Positions 1-9,113 are shown, counted from the first letter of the stretch. The stretch is DNA of 64,000 nt from Pedobacter sp. R20-19 (GCF_000708265.2 NZ_JCKI01000003.1:372001-436000); one strand, 5' to 3'. The notes: generated by a model not told the origin, from the letters alone. Translations and numbers: made by a program.

Positions 1-2737
1 TCACGATAAGATCAGCCGGATCGGTAATGGCTTTATCTCCGTTAAGATCCCTGAACTCAGGTACACCGCTTTGCGGGTTTATGCCCAGAAAATCAAAACC
101 CATTACGATCGATAAAGGCTGGCCGATGACGTATTTGGCGGCATTTGCTGAATTTTTCAGGTCTGGGTATGCCAGTAGTTTGGTTTTGGCTAAGGAAAGG
201 TTGAAGGAAGTATTCCACGAAAAAGCTTTGCCTCTGATGTTGATCGAACTCAGCTCGAATTCCCAGCCTTTATTCTCTACCAAGGCAGGTAAATTGGCCT
301 GGTAACTGGTAAATCCAGATTGCGAGGAAAGCGTGCTTCCGATCAACTGGTTATCTGAACGGTTGCGATAGAAATTGGTCGTCAATAGTAACCTTTCATT
401 AAAAAAACCAAGGTCTAAACCGGCTTCCAGCTTCCGGTTTACTTCCCAACTGTAATCCGGGTTTGGGAAACGGCTGGGTGATATTCCCCCTATGCCGCCA
501 TACGGGTAAGAGGTAGGCGTCCAGCTGTCCAAAAACTGATAATCACCGATCTGGTCATTCCCTACCGTACCAAAACTTCCCCTTAGTTTACCAAAACTCA
601 GGAAAGGAAGATTTTCTTTTACAAAAGTCTCATTGCTAAACAACCAGGCTGCACCCACGGCACCAAAATTTCCGAAACGGTTATTGGGACCAAACTTGGA
701 AGACCCGTCCCTGCGGAAGGTACCGTTTACGATATATTTTTCGTCCCAGTTATAGGTAAGCCTTCCAAAAACTGATGTATAACGGTATTTGGTATAGCTA
801 TAACTTCTTGGTGTGATCAGTGTAGCTGCCTTAATGTTATCCAATTGCAGATCGCTGATATAACCGCTTCCGGTTACACCTTGTCCTTCTCTCAGGCTGT
901 GTTGCCAGGTTCCACCCACTAAAGCGGAAAGACTGCCTTTGCCCAATTTAATATGATAGTTGAGCTGAGGCTCAACGATGTATGAATTTAGGTTACCAGT
1001 TCCATAGTTCGCGCTGCTCCCGGTGTAATTGACCGGGTTAAAGCCCAGTTTTGGAAGCGTTTGGGTCTGTTTCATATCCATCCTGTTAAAACCGGCGCTT
1101 ACTTTAGCGGTAAGGCCCTTTAAAAATTGATAGCTCAAAGTGGTATTGCCGAAAATATTGGTGGTGTTACTGACATTTGTACGTTCAAAGTATGCCATCG
1201 GATTTTGTTCATTTCCCACCCAATAGTAATTACCATTGGGATCATAGATCGGGAAATTTGGCGACAGATTAAAAAAGCTGGTTACATCACTCTGTAAGGT
1301 ATTATTTTCATCGAGTGTATATTTCAAAGAACTGGTAAACTGAAATTTTTGATCAAGGGAACTATGGTTCAGCGACATGTTCAATGCCCCTCTTTTATAG
1401 CCCAGATTACCTGGCAAGACGATTTTCTCGTCCCGGTAGGTTCCGCTGATCAGGTATTTAGTCTGCGCTGTACCGCCACTAAGCCCCAACTGAAGTTCAG
1501 AAAGATTGGCTGAATTACCGATTAATAGATCCTGCCAGTTCTGATCAAGATTCTGGTCCCATAATAACAGATCAGGCGCCTGTGCATCTGTTGGGGTCAC
1601 CGCGTCCTTGGTATAAGCCTCACGCCTCATGGCCAGGTATTGAGTACCGTCAAGCATTTTCACCCGTTTACTGACCGTGGAGATTCCTGAATATACATTC
1701 GCTGTAAACTCCGGCTTGCCAGACTTCCCTGTTTTAGTGGTAATCAAAATCACGCCGTTTGCTCCCCTGGAACCGTATATTGCCGTCGCGTCTGCGTCTT
1801 TTAACACGTCGATCTGCTCGATATCGGCTGGGTTGATACTGGCTAAAGGACTTTGGCTCCCATTTGCGCCAGCGAACTGACTGAGGCTTTCCGAAATAAA
1901 GGGCACACCATCCACAATGTATAAGGGCGCAGTACCTCCGGTGATCGAATTTTGTCCCCGCAGGCGTACATTGTAAGCTGAACCCGGATAACCGGTAACC
2001 GAAGAAATATCCAGACCGGCAACCCTGCCCTGCAAGGCGGCAATCGGATCTCCTACAGGTTGATTGCCGATCTGTTTTTCGCTTATTGTGGTGACAGAAC
2101 CCGTATTGGTTCTTCTGGTCGTGGTTCCATACCCGATTACCACAACGGCATCCAACGTTCCGCTTTGCGGATCCAGAAACACATCCATTGGCTTGCCGCT
2201 CTGTACAGGTCGCTCTATCGTAGAATAGCCTACATAACTAAAGACAAGGATATCATCTGCCGAGGCCTGGATCTTAAACGCTCCTTTGCTATCTGTTATG
2301 GCAGCAGTGGTTTTACCTTTCACCCTGATAGAAACACCAGGCATTTCAGTATCCTTTTCATCTTTTACTACACCATTAATTTCTTCCCTGGATATATTGA
2401 ATGGCGTGAGGGAAACAGGTGTCTTAAAAATAACAATGCTGTTATTGAGTAGTTTATAGCTTAAACCGCTGCCCTGCAATAACGCATCAAGGGTCTGCTT
2501 AACGCTTCGCTTCCCGGCTTCAAGTGGTGGTACTTTTACACCTGAGATGACTTCTTTTTTATAAGCAAAACGAAAATCGGTCTGCTGTTCGATTTTTGCA
2601 AAAGCCTCCTGTAAACTACCTTCGGAAAAACCTAAAGATACATTCACTTCCTGCAGACTCTGGGCAAAACTGTCAACTGCATATAGGCTACTAAGTGCAA
2701 ATAATGAGATAACCAATAAGATCGCATTTACTTTCAT
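1..2737 (-). CDS. SusC/RagA-type TonB-linked outer membrane protein (C-terminus beyond window)
   Basis: This is a SusC-family TonB-dependent importer of the outer membrane. The frame runs from an ATG at 2737 to the window edge (about 912 residues), so the C-terminus is missing. The order is signal peptide (about 1-26), STN domain typical of Fec-type signalling receptors (about 35-110), carboxypeptidase-regulatory domain (about 120-200), then a plug with the SusC hallmarks RLRGQNSI, PLYIVDGVP and TAIYGSRGANGVILIT. A DLNGDKAI segment near the edge fits the barrel region of SusC proteins. The STN domain and the upstream FecR and sigma genes predict substrate-induced transcription. A SusD partner would lie outside the window, so the substrate cannot be named. 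Confidence 0.95.
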   Translation of the reverse strand, partial: MKVNAILLVISLFALSSLYAVDSFAQSLQEVNVSLGFSEGSLQEAFAKIEQQTDFRFAYKKEVISGVKVPPLEAGKRSVKQTLDALLQGSGLSYKLLNNSIVIFKTPVSLTPFNISREEINGVVKDEKDTEMPGVSIRVKGKTTAAITDSKGAFKIQASADDILVFSYVGYSTIERPVQSGKPMDVFLDPQSGTLDAVVVIGYGTTTRRTNTGSVTTISEKQIGNQPVGDPIAALQGRVAGLDISSVTGYPGSAYNVRLRGQNSITGGTAPLYIVDGVPFISESLSQFAGANGSQSPLASINPADIEQIDVLKDADATAIYGSRGANGVILITTKTGKSGKPEFTANVYSGISTVSKRVKMLDGTQYLAMRREAYTKDAVTPTDAQAPDLLLWDQNLDQNWQDLLIGNSANLSELQLGLSGGTAQTKYLISGTYRDEKIVLPGNLGYKRGALNMSLNHSSLDQKFQFTSSLKYTLDENNTLQSDVTSFFNLSPNFPIYDPNGNYYWVGNEQNPMAYFERTNVSNTTNIFGNTTLSYQFLKGLTAKVSAGFNRMDMKQTQTLPKLGFNPVNYTGSSANYGTGNLNSYIVEPQLNYHIKLGKGSLSALVGGTWQHSLREGQGVTGSGYISDLQLDNIKAATLITPRSYSYTKYRYTSVFGRLTYNWDEKYIVNGTFRRDGSSKFGPNNRFGNFGAVGAAWLFSNETFVKENLPFLSFGKLRGSFGTVGNDQIGDYQFLDSWTPTSYPYGGIGGISPSRFPNPDYSWEVNRKLEAGLDLGFFNERLLLTTNFYRNRSDNQLIGSTLSSQSGFTSYQANLPALVENKGWEFELSSINIRGKAFSWNTSFNLSLAKTKLLAYPDLKNSANAAKYVIGQPLSIVMGFDFLGINPQSGVPEFRDLNGDKAITDPADLIV

Positions 2738-2862
2738 GAAAAATCTTAATTTTTGGATAATAGTGTGGTGATAAGTCAATAGGGATTGACTTGCAAAAAG
2801 TGTATTTTTATAATACATTGCAGTGGTTTTAGGTTGTTCGTGATATAATTTAAAACTATTGT

Positions 2863-2886
2863 AAGCCCCGGTGGCCGCCGGGGTTT
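2863..2886 (-). terminator. GC-rich hairpin between FecR and SusC genes
   Basis: The arms aagccccgg and ccggggttt form a strong stem in the 219-base gap between the anti-sigma gene and the SusC gene. There is little T-tract, so it may work as a partial terminator or mRNA processing stem that sets different levels of anti-sigma and receptor. The role is inferred. Confidence 0.5.
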
Positions 2887-2956
2887 ACTTCATTCCGATC
2901 CTTTATCATGTCGGTGATACCTTTTTCTTCATCAAATTTTTATGGTTTGTGGTTTA

Positions 2957-3955
2957 TTAATTTTCACACCCTTTCCCGTCAATCAAAAGTTGGTTGCCTT
3001 TGCGTTCAAAAGAAGCTCCGGTAATCGCACTAAGCACTTCTGTAACCTCGGTGATGTTATTCCTGTTTAAAAAAGCAGCGGTAAATCGGCATGTTTTTAC
3101 TTTATCGCTCTTGAATAAAACCTCTATGCCGTAACGCTTTGCGATCAGTTCGGAAGCCTGCAAAAGGGTGACATCATCCATAATCAAATCCTGCGCCTTC
3201 CAGGCGGTAAACTTTTCTGTATTTACAGTCTGCTTGTGTTGATACTTCTGGCCTATTTTCCAGCTCAGTTGCTGGTTAGGGGTTAATACAGCCAAAGTTT
3301 TATTTGCCTGCTGTATCATCACCCTGCCCCTGGTAACGGTAACCGTTACCGCTTTCTGATGATCATAGGCAGAAATATTAAATGCAGTACCCAGCACAGT
3401 TGTCGTGATTTTGCCGGTATGGATGATAAAAGGATGTGCTGCATCGTGCGCCACATCGAAAAAAGCTTCCCCATATAAGGTCACCTCCCTTTTCTTCTTC
3501 CCTTTAAAATCCTGGTCATATACCAAACGGCTATCGTTGTTCAACTGCACAGAGGTTCCATCTGGTAACTTGATCCATTTATGCCCCAGTGTCTTTCCGG
3601 CAGGTTCATCTGTCCTGTTTTTGGCGGCGATAACAGGCTTACTCACTGGTTTAAGCAACAAATATGCAATTGCTGCAATCAATACCACAGACGCAGCATA
3701 ACCAATCCAGTGCAATGGCTTTTTTACCTTTTTCAAAGCTGTCCGGTTTTCTATCTTTTGAAAGATTAGCTGCTGGTTAGCCAGTTCGGTTTCTTCTTCT
3801 CCGTGTTCAAATTCAGACTGAAATTCGATCAAAGCCTGTTCCCACTCTTCCTGATAGCTACCACTCTGCATCATAAAGAGTACCTGATCATTTTCCTGCT
3901 GTGATGTCAGGTTGCGTATGTAGTTTAAAAAAAGTTGCTTTGTCGATTGTTCCAA
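2957..3955 (-). CDS. FecR family anti-sigma factor
   Basis: This is an inner-membrane anti-sigma regulator of the FecR family (332 residues). A cytoplasmic N-terminal part (1-80) is followed by one membrane segment (about 84-102). Next comes a periplasmic FecR domain (about 125-225, with WIKLPDGTSVQLNNDS and the EVTLYGEAFFDV block) and a C-terminal DUF4974-like domain (about 255-325). In the family the periplasmic part contacts the STN domain of the receptor and the cytoplasmic part holds the sigma factor. It lies between the sigma gene (130-base gap) and the SusC receptor, the usual order for such a unit. Confidence 0.95.
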   Translation of the reverse strand: MEQSTKQLFLNYIRNLTSQQENDQVLFMMQSGSYQEEWEQALIEFQSEFEHGEEETELANQQLIFQKIENRTALKKVKKPLHWIGYAASVVLIAAIAYLLLKPVSKPVIAAKNRTDEPAGKTLGHKWIKLPDGTSVQLNNDSRLVYDQDFKGKKKREVTLYGEAFFDVAHDAAHPFIIHTGKITTTVLGTAFNISAYDHQKAVTVTVTRGRVMIQQANKTLAVLTPNQQLSWKIGQKYQHKQTVNTEKFTAWKAQDLIMDDVTLLQASELIAKRYGIEVLFKSDKVKTCRFTAAFLNRNNITEVTEVLSAITGASFERKGNQLLIDGKGCEN

Positions 3956-4085
3956 AATAGCGCTGCGTTTTATAGTATAACACTTGAAGCCTATAATACA
4001 TTTACCCGGAAAGAAAATATTTTTTGTTTTTTTTTCAGCGTTCGCTGTAGAGAAGAAAAAGAAGCGCTTAAGGTTGAAGCTGTAT

Positions 4086-4658
4086 TTAAAAAAAGAGCGA
4101 CAATAGTGCGCCGTTTCTGATGAGGTATTTTTTGATCGAGCGGATGGCTTTGACCATCTGGCTGTTGATGGTTGTATCTTTTAGGCCAAGTTCTTCAGCC
4201 GCCTGCTTATAACTATAGCCAGCCCCATGGCAAAGCTCGTAGATTCTCCTGCGCTGCGGCGGTAACAGCTGTACAGCACGGGAAACAAATTCCTTTGTCT
4301 GCTTATACTGAGCGGCAGCGAGTCCATTATTCCCCTGATCCAGCACATATCGGGCGATCTCTTCTGTAATTGTGGTTTCTCTGGCAGCTTTACGGATCAC
4401 ATTCAAAGATAAATTTCTGGCAATGGTAAACAGATAAGACTGCAGGGGTAGTTTAGGTTCCAGCTTTGGAGCGGTCTCCCACAGTTTTACAAAGACTTCC
4501 TGGACGATATCTTCTGCGAGTGCAGGTGATTTTAAAATCTTCAGTGCAAATGTGTAAATCCTTCTTGCATGCAGTTCATAAAGACGAGCAAAAGCAGTTT
4601 GGCTGCCATTTTTCAACTTTAATACCAATTCCGCCTCTGAAGCTTTGACAACATTCAT
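4086..4658 (-). CDS. ECF RNA polymerase sigma-70 factor
   Basis: This is an extracytoplasmic-function sigma factor of 190 residues. Region 2 is at about 25-95 (ALAEDIVQEVFVKLWE, then SYLFTIARNLSLNVIRKAA) and region 4 at about 125-180 (LPPQRRRIYELCHGAGYSYK, then an HTH ending in TTINSQMVKAIRSIKKYL). The length and the FecR/SusC genes downstream match the Bacteroidota Fec-like subfamily, in which receptor occupancy releases the sigma factor. A TATTTTTG box (4665-4672) lies close to the ATG, so the leader may be very short. Confidence 0.95.
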   Translation of the reverse strand: MNVVKASEAELVLKLKNGSQTAFARLYELHARRIYTFALKILKSPALAEDIVQEVFVKLWETAPKLEPKLPLQSYLFTIARNLSLNVIRKAARETTITEEIARYVLDQGNNGLAAAQYKQTKEFVSRAVQLLPPQRRRIYELCHGAGYSYKQAAEELGLKDTTINSQMVKAIRSIKKYLIRNGALLSLFF

Positions 4659-5060
4659 AGTCTACAAAAATAGTAGATTTCACTAATAAACATAATAGTT
4701 TGAATGCCTGTTTCAAAATTTAGAAATAACACGCTAAATCCATGTATTTTCGGCTTTATGATGCATATCTGAAATTCGATGAATACATTTCTTAAAGGCG
4801 CTCGATATTTAGACGCTTAATTAAATGCTGATTGATCTAATATAAAGAATTTAGCAGCTGCTGGCGCCGCCCAGATTTCATTTTATCCGCTAATGTTCAG
4901 AGTTCTTTGTCCATCCTCGGTAGATGCCGGCAGGAATGAACCCATCAATATTTCTCATGGCTTCTCAATTCTTGCAGATTTCTTTATGACCTTCCCGGTT
5001 GATGAACAGCGATCCTTCAGTCCTGAAACTGGGGACTACGTGCGAAACAGATATGATTGA
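4659..5060. other. Intergenic stretch without a recognisable gene
   Basis: It holds the promoter region of the sigma gene. On the minus strand around 4900-5010 there are only short open pieces, which I could not match to a family. They could be remnants of a decayed gene. Confidence 0.4.
4665..4672 (-). promoter_or_regulatory. Candidate -7 promoter box of the ECF sigma gene
   Basis: On the minus strand the bases read TATTTTTG, an exact match to the Bacteroidota TAnnTTTG element. It lies about 6 bases before the ATG. I saw no clear TTG box at the usual distance, so in AT-rich DNA this may be chance. Confidence 0.3.
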
Positions 5061-5462
5061 TCAACCTTTCAGTTCCATTGTATACTTGTCCATTCCTTCG
5101 CCAAATCCATTTAATATTATACCTGTTGTGACAAAGCCTCTATTGTGATAAAATTGAAACGTATGCTGTGAGGTTTCAATTTTGTATGTTTTGCCAGGAT
5201 AGCGATTTTTCAATAGCGCGATTCTATAATTTGTAAAAAACTTTTCGATCCCTTTATTGTGCACCTGAGCATGTATCATTCCCCAGGATAGCCCGGCCTC
5301 ACCAGTTCTATGATTTAAAAACACACCACCACAACCAATCAACTCACCATCATCGAAGACAACAAAATAAGCACCCTCGGCATAGTGATCCATAAAATTG
5401 TAGAAAAGTGCTACCTCATCCGGTGAGAAAAAAGTCGGAGCATTTGTCGTCGGAAACTGCAA
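5061..5462 (-). CDS. GNAT family N-acetyltransferase, N-terminus apparently missing
   Basis: Residues about 25-125 carry a GNAT core: YFVVFDDGELIGCGGVFL as the central strands, an acetyl-CoA-loop-like helix (NKGIEKFFTNYRIALLKNRY) and a late strand with QFYHNRGFV. The protein is short (133 residues) and begins at TTG 5462 with no ATG. The in-frame extension reaches a stop only 11 codons further upstream and still lacks the first strand and helix expected before TFFSPDEVA. Either initiation is non-standard or the gene has decayed at its 5' end. It lies 64 bases downstream of the CPBP protease gene on the same strand. The substrate is unknown. Confidence 0.7.
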   Translation of the reverse strand: MQFPTTNAPTFFSPDEVALFYNFMDHYAEGAYFVVFDDGELIGCGGVFLNHRTGEAGLSWGMIHAQVHNKGIEKFFTNYRIALLKNRYPGKTYKIETSQHTFQFYHNRGFVTTGIILNGFGEGMDKYTMELKG

Positions 5463-5526
5463 CGCTTTGAATGGATCAAATAATTGATTGTTATCTCGTT
5501 ATATAAACTGAATTCACGAGATATTT

Positions 5527-6189
5527 CTACCACATGAACTGATAAAACTCGATATATCCAAAATAGCTAAGCGTAAGGAACACTGAATCAATTAATCCAT
5601 GTATAATGATATTGACCCAGATATTCTGATATTTCATATACAACAACGCAAAAACGATCCCAAAGATAAAGGTCATGATCAGACCGGCAACCCCCTGATA
5701 TAAATGAGGTAAACAAAACATCAATGACGATATCAGAACGATGAACCCCTTCTTCTCGCCAAACACATTCTTCAACTGGGCGAAAGCAAAAGCCCTAAAT
5801 AACAGTTCCTCTCCTATTGCGGCACTGATCCACATGCTAAACAACCATTTGAAATATTGGAACGCATCCCCTTTAATATGCTCAAAAGTTGAGTAATCGG
5901 CAGGCTCATTGCAAAGCCAGTTAATTAAAGGTTGCACAAAGAAATCCACACCTAACTCCAATGTGAGATAGGAAATTAAAATAATTTTCACATCATGAAA
6001 ATTAAGTTTCTTAAAATTCAATTCCTTTAAGCTTCCATTTTGCAAATAGGCAGTAATTAAAATAAATACAATGATTACGCAGAAGGTAAAAGGGAACTTC
6101 GTTAGGGGATTGTAAATCAATGAAAATGCAACGGCGAGTAGAATAAGAGAAATCCATTTATTCTGTTGTATCAGCTTCATATAAGACAT
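5527..6189 (-). CDS. CPBP family intramembrane metalloprotease
   Basis: This 220-residue protein has about six membrane segments. It carries the CPBP (CAAX protease/bacteriocin-processing) signature: EELLFRAFAFAQL at about 124-136, then FCLPHLYQG and a final IIHGLIDSV. The glutamate pair and the two histidines are the expected catalytic and metal-binding residues. Members cleave or bind membrane substrates, and some give self-immunity to bacteriocins. No peptide operon adjoins it, so the role is open. A second methionine (residue 4) is an equally possible start. Confidence 0.85.
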   Translation of the reverse strand: MSYMKLIQQNKWISLILLAVAFSLIYNPLTKFPFTFCVIIVFILITAYLQNGSLKELNFKKLNFHDVKIILISYLTLELGVDFFVQPLINWLCNEPADYSTFEHIKGDAFQYFKWLFSMWISAAIGEELLFRAFAFAQLKNVFGEKKGFIVLISSLMFCLPHLYQGVAGLIMTFIFGIVFALLYMKYQNIWVNIIIHGLIDSVFLTLSYFGYIEFYQFMW

Positions 6190-6660
6190 TCATTTTTACA
6201 AATATAGAGAATACAACATGGATAGTACATCAACATTACCTGGACGGTTGCCATGCTACCCTAGGGAATAGCCAGAAATAATAAAGGGTAAAGTATCGTA
6301 TAAAACGCACTGATACTTTCCTTAGGACCAAAAAACCGAGCCCAGGAAGAAGAACCTCAATAGAATATCACTCCACCTCGTCCATCCTCACTTCCATAGT
6401 TAGCGCTACTATACCTGACAAATCGTCTTGGCAGGCTCACTAAACATCTATTTCTTATGATTGTAAATCTGAAAGACCATTGATACTATTGTCGAATGGC
6501 GCATACGGTATTCAACATTGGTCGCAGCGGAAGAAAATCAGGGGTTCATTCTCGGTGTCAGTGGTTGCGCTCCTCTCTGATTATGGAAGCATCAGAAATG
6601 CAAACCAAATATTAGCGATTCTTTATTGCGTTCAATTAACCTGCTTTTCATTTCTCCACT
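6190..6660. other. Intergenic stretch, nothing recognised
   Basis: AT-rich with scattered stops in all frames. The only open frame (plus strand from 6480) overlaps the small membrane protein gene on the other strand and has no family features. Confidence 0.4.
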
Positions 6661-6894
6661 TTATTTTTTTTGAAATAAAATACATCCCAATATTAACAAT
6701 GCAGTTACGACAAATGAAATTGATATAGTTAAATAAAAATCATGGTTATATTTGGATAGATTGGAAACTCCATCACCGTAAGTTTCATCATTGTTATAAA
6801 AAGAATAAATAATGAAAGCTCTAATAAGAAAGCCAATCTCTAAAAAGAAAATTAAGAATAGTATTATTTTGCTTTTTTTATTTACTCTTCCCAT
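6661..6894 (-). CDS. Small two-helix membrane protein, unknown
   Basis: This is a 77-residue protein with two strong hydrophobic segments (about 9-31 and 52-73) joined by a polar, acidic loop (NNDETYGDGVSN). A basic start (MGRVNKKSK) suggests an N-in topology, and the C-terminus ends in KK. The clean charge distribution and ATG start argue for a real gene, although I recognise no family. It stands alone, with no close partner on its strand. Confidence 0.5.
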   Translation of the reverse strand: MGRVNKKSKIILFLIFFLEIGFLIRAFIIYSFYNNDETYGDGVSNLSKYNHDFYLTISISFVVTALLILGCILFQKK

Positions 6895-7303
6895 AGCATA
6901 TCTCTTATATCGAATTTTTGGAATTTCCTCCCGTTATTAACATCACTTATGTATTTATTTATTTGATGTTGCGAAAGTATGCCTGGCAATATGGAAAGTA
7001 AGGGTCTATTTAAGCCTGCTTTTTCCGAAACTAACTTCTAGTGCCTTTATTAGTATCCTGATTTGAAGAACAAGGAAACCCTGTCTCTGTGATTGCCTCT
7101 ATCGAAACACGATACTTTTGAATAAGAACGAGGCCAATTGGTAAAACCAACATATGCAAAACTTCTCTTATTTGTATTTAAGGTTTTCCTCCTTTTTTTC
7201 CTTTATATTTCCTACCTTTTGAATGCCAATCTATTGTTAGGATCAGCATGACTTTTTGCTTAAATTAGTATAAGTAACTTAAGGAAAACTTAAGGATTTT
7301 AAC

Positions 7304-7330
7304 CTATTGGTTGGTGTCTCACCAACCAGC
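7304..7330. repeat. Palindromic repeat, copy 1
   Basis: Core ggttggtg-tct-caccaacc forms an 8-base stem with a 3-base loop. The surrounding bases (taacctattgg before, agcctaagttttatct after) recur at copy 3. Copy 2 is the reverse complement with a few changes. Confidence 0.6.
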
Positions 7331-7385
7331 CTAAGTTTTATCTCTTCAATCTGTTGATATCAATTGAATTTATTGGCATGAGTTT

Positions 7386-7411
7386 TTCGGTTAGTGAGAC
7401 ACCAATCGATA
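7386..7411. repeat. Palindromic repeat, copy 2 (inverted)
   Basis: ggttagtg-aga-caccaatc in opposite orientation to copy 1, 55 bases away. It includes the matching flank (cgatag against ctattgg). Mismatches keep most pairs through G-T wobble. Confidence 0.55.
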
Positions 7412-7489
7412 GATGGGTTTTTCACATGCGGCACGTGTTCACTAGCGAGGTCTAATGCAAATTTGGTAGGCCTCAAATAAAGATTATCA

Positions 7490-7849
7490 TTATGCTTTTT
7501 TTGGCGGAAACTCAATTCCTGCATCTTGAATTAGATCATAACCGTATTTCATAATTGTTTCGATGATAGGGATAGCCTTCATTCCTTTTTTTGTTAGGCT
7601 ATATTCAACTTTCGGCGGTATTACCGGGAATATTTCCTTATTGATTAATCCTTTGCTTTCTAACTCCCTTAGTTGGCTTGTTAGCATTTTGTCGGTCATA
7701 TGAGGTATATCCTTTTTAAGTTCATTAAAGCGCTGCGCTTTTTCTTGTAAACGCCATAGAATGGGCATCTTCCAAGTTCCACCGAGATGACTAAGAGCAA
7801 ATTCTATTGGTGTATAATATAGTCGTTTGTCGTGAAAAAATTCAGGCAT
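7490..7849 (-). CDS. HxlR family transcriptional regulator
   Basis: This 119-residue winged-helix regulator has the HxlR pattern: ALSHLGGTWKMPILWRL at about 18-34, FNELKKDIPHMTDKMLTSQL as the recognition region, LESKGLINKEIFP, and the wing VEYSLTKKGMKAIPIIE. Members often sense reactive aldehydes, quinones or thiol stress, usually controlling an adjacent oxidoreductase, but no such gene lies next to it. The N-terminus has no conserved cysteine, so redox sensing by that route is not supported. It sits between copies 2 and 3 of a palindromic repeat. Confidence 0.9.
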   Translation of the reverse strand: MPEFFHDKRLYYTPIEFALSHLGGTWKMPILWRLQEKAQRFNELKKDIPHMTDKMLTSQLRELESKGLINKEIFPVIPPKVEYSLTKKGMKAIPIIETIMKYGYDLIQDAGIEFPPKKA

Positions 7850-8170
7850 CGTTAGGGTTTAAAGTAGCACACAAACCTTATCAAATAATACTGATAGTAT
7901 TTTGAAACAACACAGCCAATCATTAAGCAGAAATAGAGCAACCAATAAGTGTTGAATGCTATGCTATATTTTTTGCCATATCCTCGATTAAATGCAAATC
8001 AGATAGGAAATGGTTCGAGAAATGCACAGTTGGTCCACAAACCTTTCAGTAGTACTGGAGGGTATTTTGTATGCGAAAAGTTTCTCTGTAAACAATTTTT
8101 AGGCTAATGCTAACCTACTGGATGGTGTCTCACCAACCAGCCTAACTCTTATCTATTCATACCAATTTAA
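7850..8170. other. Intergenic stretch with repeat copy 3
   Basis: Lies upstream of the HxlR gene and downstream of the membrane winged-helix gene. Apart from the palindromic repeat at 8111-8140, nothing was recognised. Confidence 0.4.
8111..8140. repeat. Palindromic repeat, copy 3
   Basis: Same orientation as copy 1, about 810 bases away. The core tggatggtg-tct-caccaacca has one stem mismatch, and the flanks (taacctactgg, agcctaactcttatct) match copy 1 closely. Confidence 0.6.
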
Positions 8171-9070
8171 TTATACCACACTACTGTTAATTTCAAGCTT
8201 ATACCCTTTTCCCCGTATTACAACAATTTTGATATTTGGATCAACTTCCAGTTTTTTTCTAAGTTTTGATATGAACATATCCAAGCTACGGCCTACAATC
8301 ACACCTTCATCTTCCCAGATCTCTTTTTGCAGTCGGCTTCTCTCTATGGTCTCGTTGGGAGACAATGCGAAAATGATCAGAACACGAGCTTCCGTTCCGG
8401 TCAAATCTATTGTCTTTTCATTTATGATGAGCTTCCGATTCTTCGAATCAAATAACACTTCGCCTAAAGTGAACATATTAGCATGTTGCACATCAGGTAA
8501 AATCCTTCTAGGCTTAACAGATCTCATAAAAATAAAACCAACAAGCGCCAGAAATGGCAGACTGCCGAAAAGATATCCATTCTTTGATATATTAATTCCG
8601 GTCGGTTTGAATTTAATGTTAATCATGTAACAAGCTCTGGGTTGCACTCTTCCTACGCAAGCAATAATATCATCTTTTTTATTTTTAGATATGGCGTATC
8701 CATAGGCTACACTTGAGTTGCCGCAGTTCAGCACGTTAACCACATATTCACTTGCCAAAGGGTCGTTGGCCAACAAACGCTGGGTAGTATTTACCAGAGA
8801 ATCCGATCGAAAAGTAAGTTCATTCTCAAACCCGAATTGGTATTCATTTTCTGCAATCTTTTTTACCGGAAGTACTCTTGATGTACTGTCGCCCGATTGT
8901 AGAAGTAATTCATGTCCGATTCTACGGAGCAAAACCTCCCTCCTCGCAAAATCAAAATTATCGCTGCCAGTCATACTAAAAGCCGCACAGATTAAAGAGA
9001 TAAAGGAAAGTGATATCAATCCGAACAAGTATTTGTGCTTTCTGGAGAGAGAGTTAAGGCTAAGATGCAT
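8171..9070 (-). CDS. Membrane-anchored OmpR/PhoB-type winged-helix regulator
   Basis: This 299-residue protein has two membrane segments (about 14-32 and 166-184) around a periplasmic domain of about 130 residues with three cysteines (about 116, 138, 147). The cytoplasmic C-terminal domain (about 199-294) is a Trans_reg_C winged helix: IDLTGTEARVLIIFALSPNE, RSRLQKEIWEDEGVIVGRSL, DMFISKLRKKL and VVIRGKGYKL. There is no receiver domain, so it should sense directly, as ToxR/CadC proteins do, but with the DNA-binding domain at the other end. It is divergent from a periplasmic propeller protein. Two exact 13-base repeats lie just before its start. Confidence 0.85.
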   Translation of the reverse strand: MHLSLNSLSRKHKYLFGLISLSFISLICAAFSMTGSDNFDFARREVLLRRIGHELLLQSGDSTSRVLPVKKIAENEYQFGFENELTFRSDSLVNTTQRLLANDPLASEYVVNVLNCGNSSVAYGYAISKNKKDDIIACVGRVQPRACYMINIKFKPTGINISKNGYLFGSLPFLALVGFIFMRSVKPRRILPDVQHANMFTLGEVLFDSKNRKLIINEKTIDLTGTEARVLIIFALSPNETIERSRLQKEIWEDEGVIVGRSLDMFISKLRKKLEVDPNIKIVVIRGKGYKLEINSSVV

Positions 9071-9079
9071 ATGGTCAAG

Positions 9080-9113
9080 TTTTTATTTACAAAGTTTACA
9101 TTTTTATTTACAA
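9080..9113. promoter_or_regulatory. Two exact 13-base direct repeats (candidate operator)
   Basis: The bases tttttatttacaa occur at 9080-9092 and again at 9101-9113, 21 bases apart (two helical turns). They lie 10-43 bases upstream of the winged-helix gene, within the divergent promoter region. PhoB/OmpR-type domains bind direct repeats, so autoregulation is a reasonable inference. Confidence 0.45.

Larger units (their letters stand above)
6895..7489. other. Intergenic stretch holding palindromic repeats
   Basis: No gene seen in nearly 600 bases. It contains two opposed copies of a GGTTGGTG-TCT-CACCAACC palindrome (7304-7330 and 7386-7411). A third copy lies on the far side of the HxlR gene. 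Confidence 0.5.

Noticed and set aside
2060..2452. Open frame of 130 codons on the plus strand
   Set aside because: It lies opposite the N-terminal part of the SusC gene, whose STN and plug motifs are clear on the minus strand.
6480..6728. Open frame of 82 codons on the plus strand
   Set aside because: It overlaps the more protein-like small membrane protein on the minus strand and has no coherent features.
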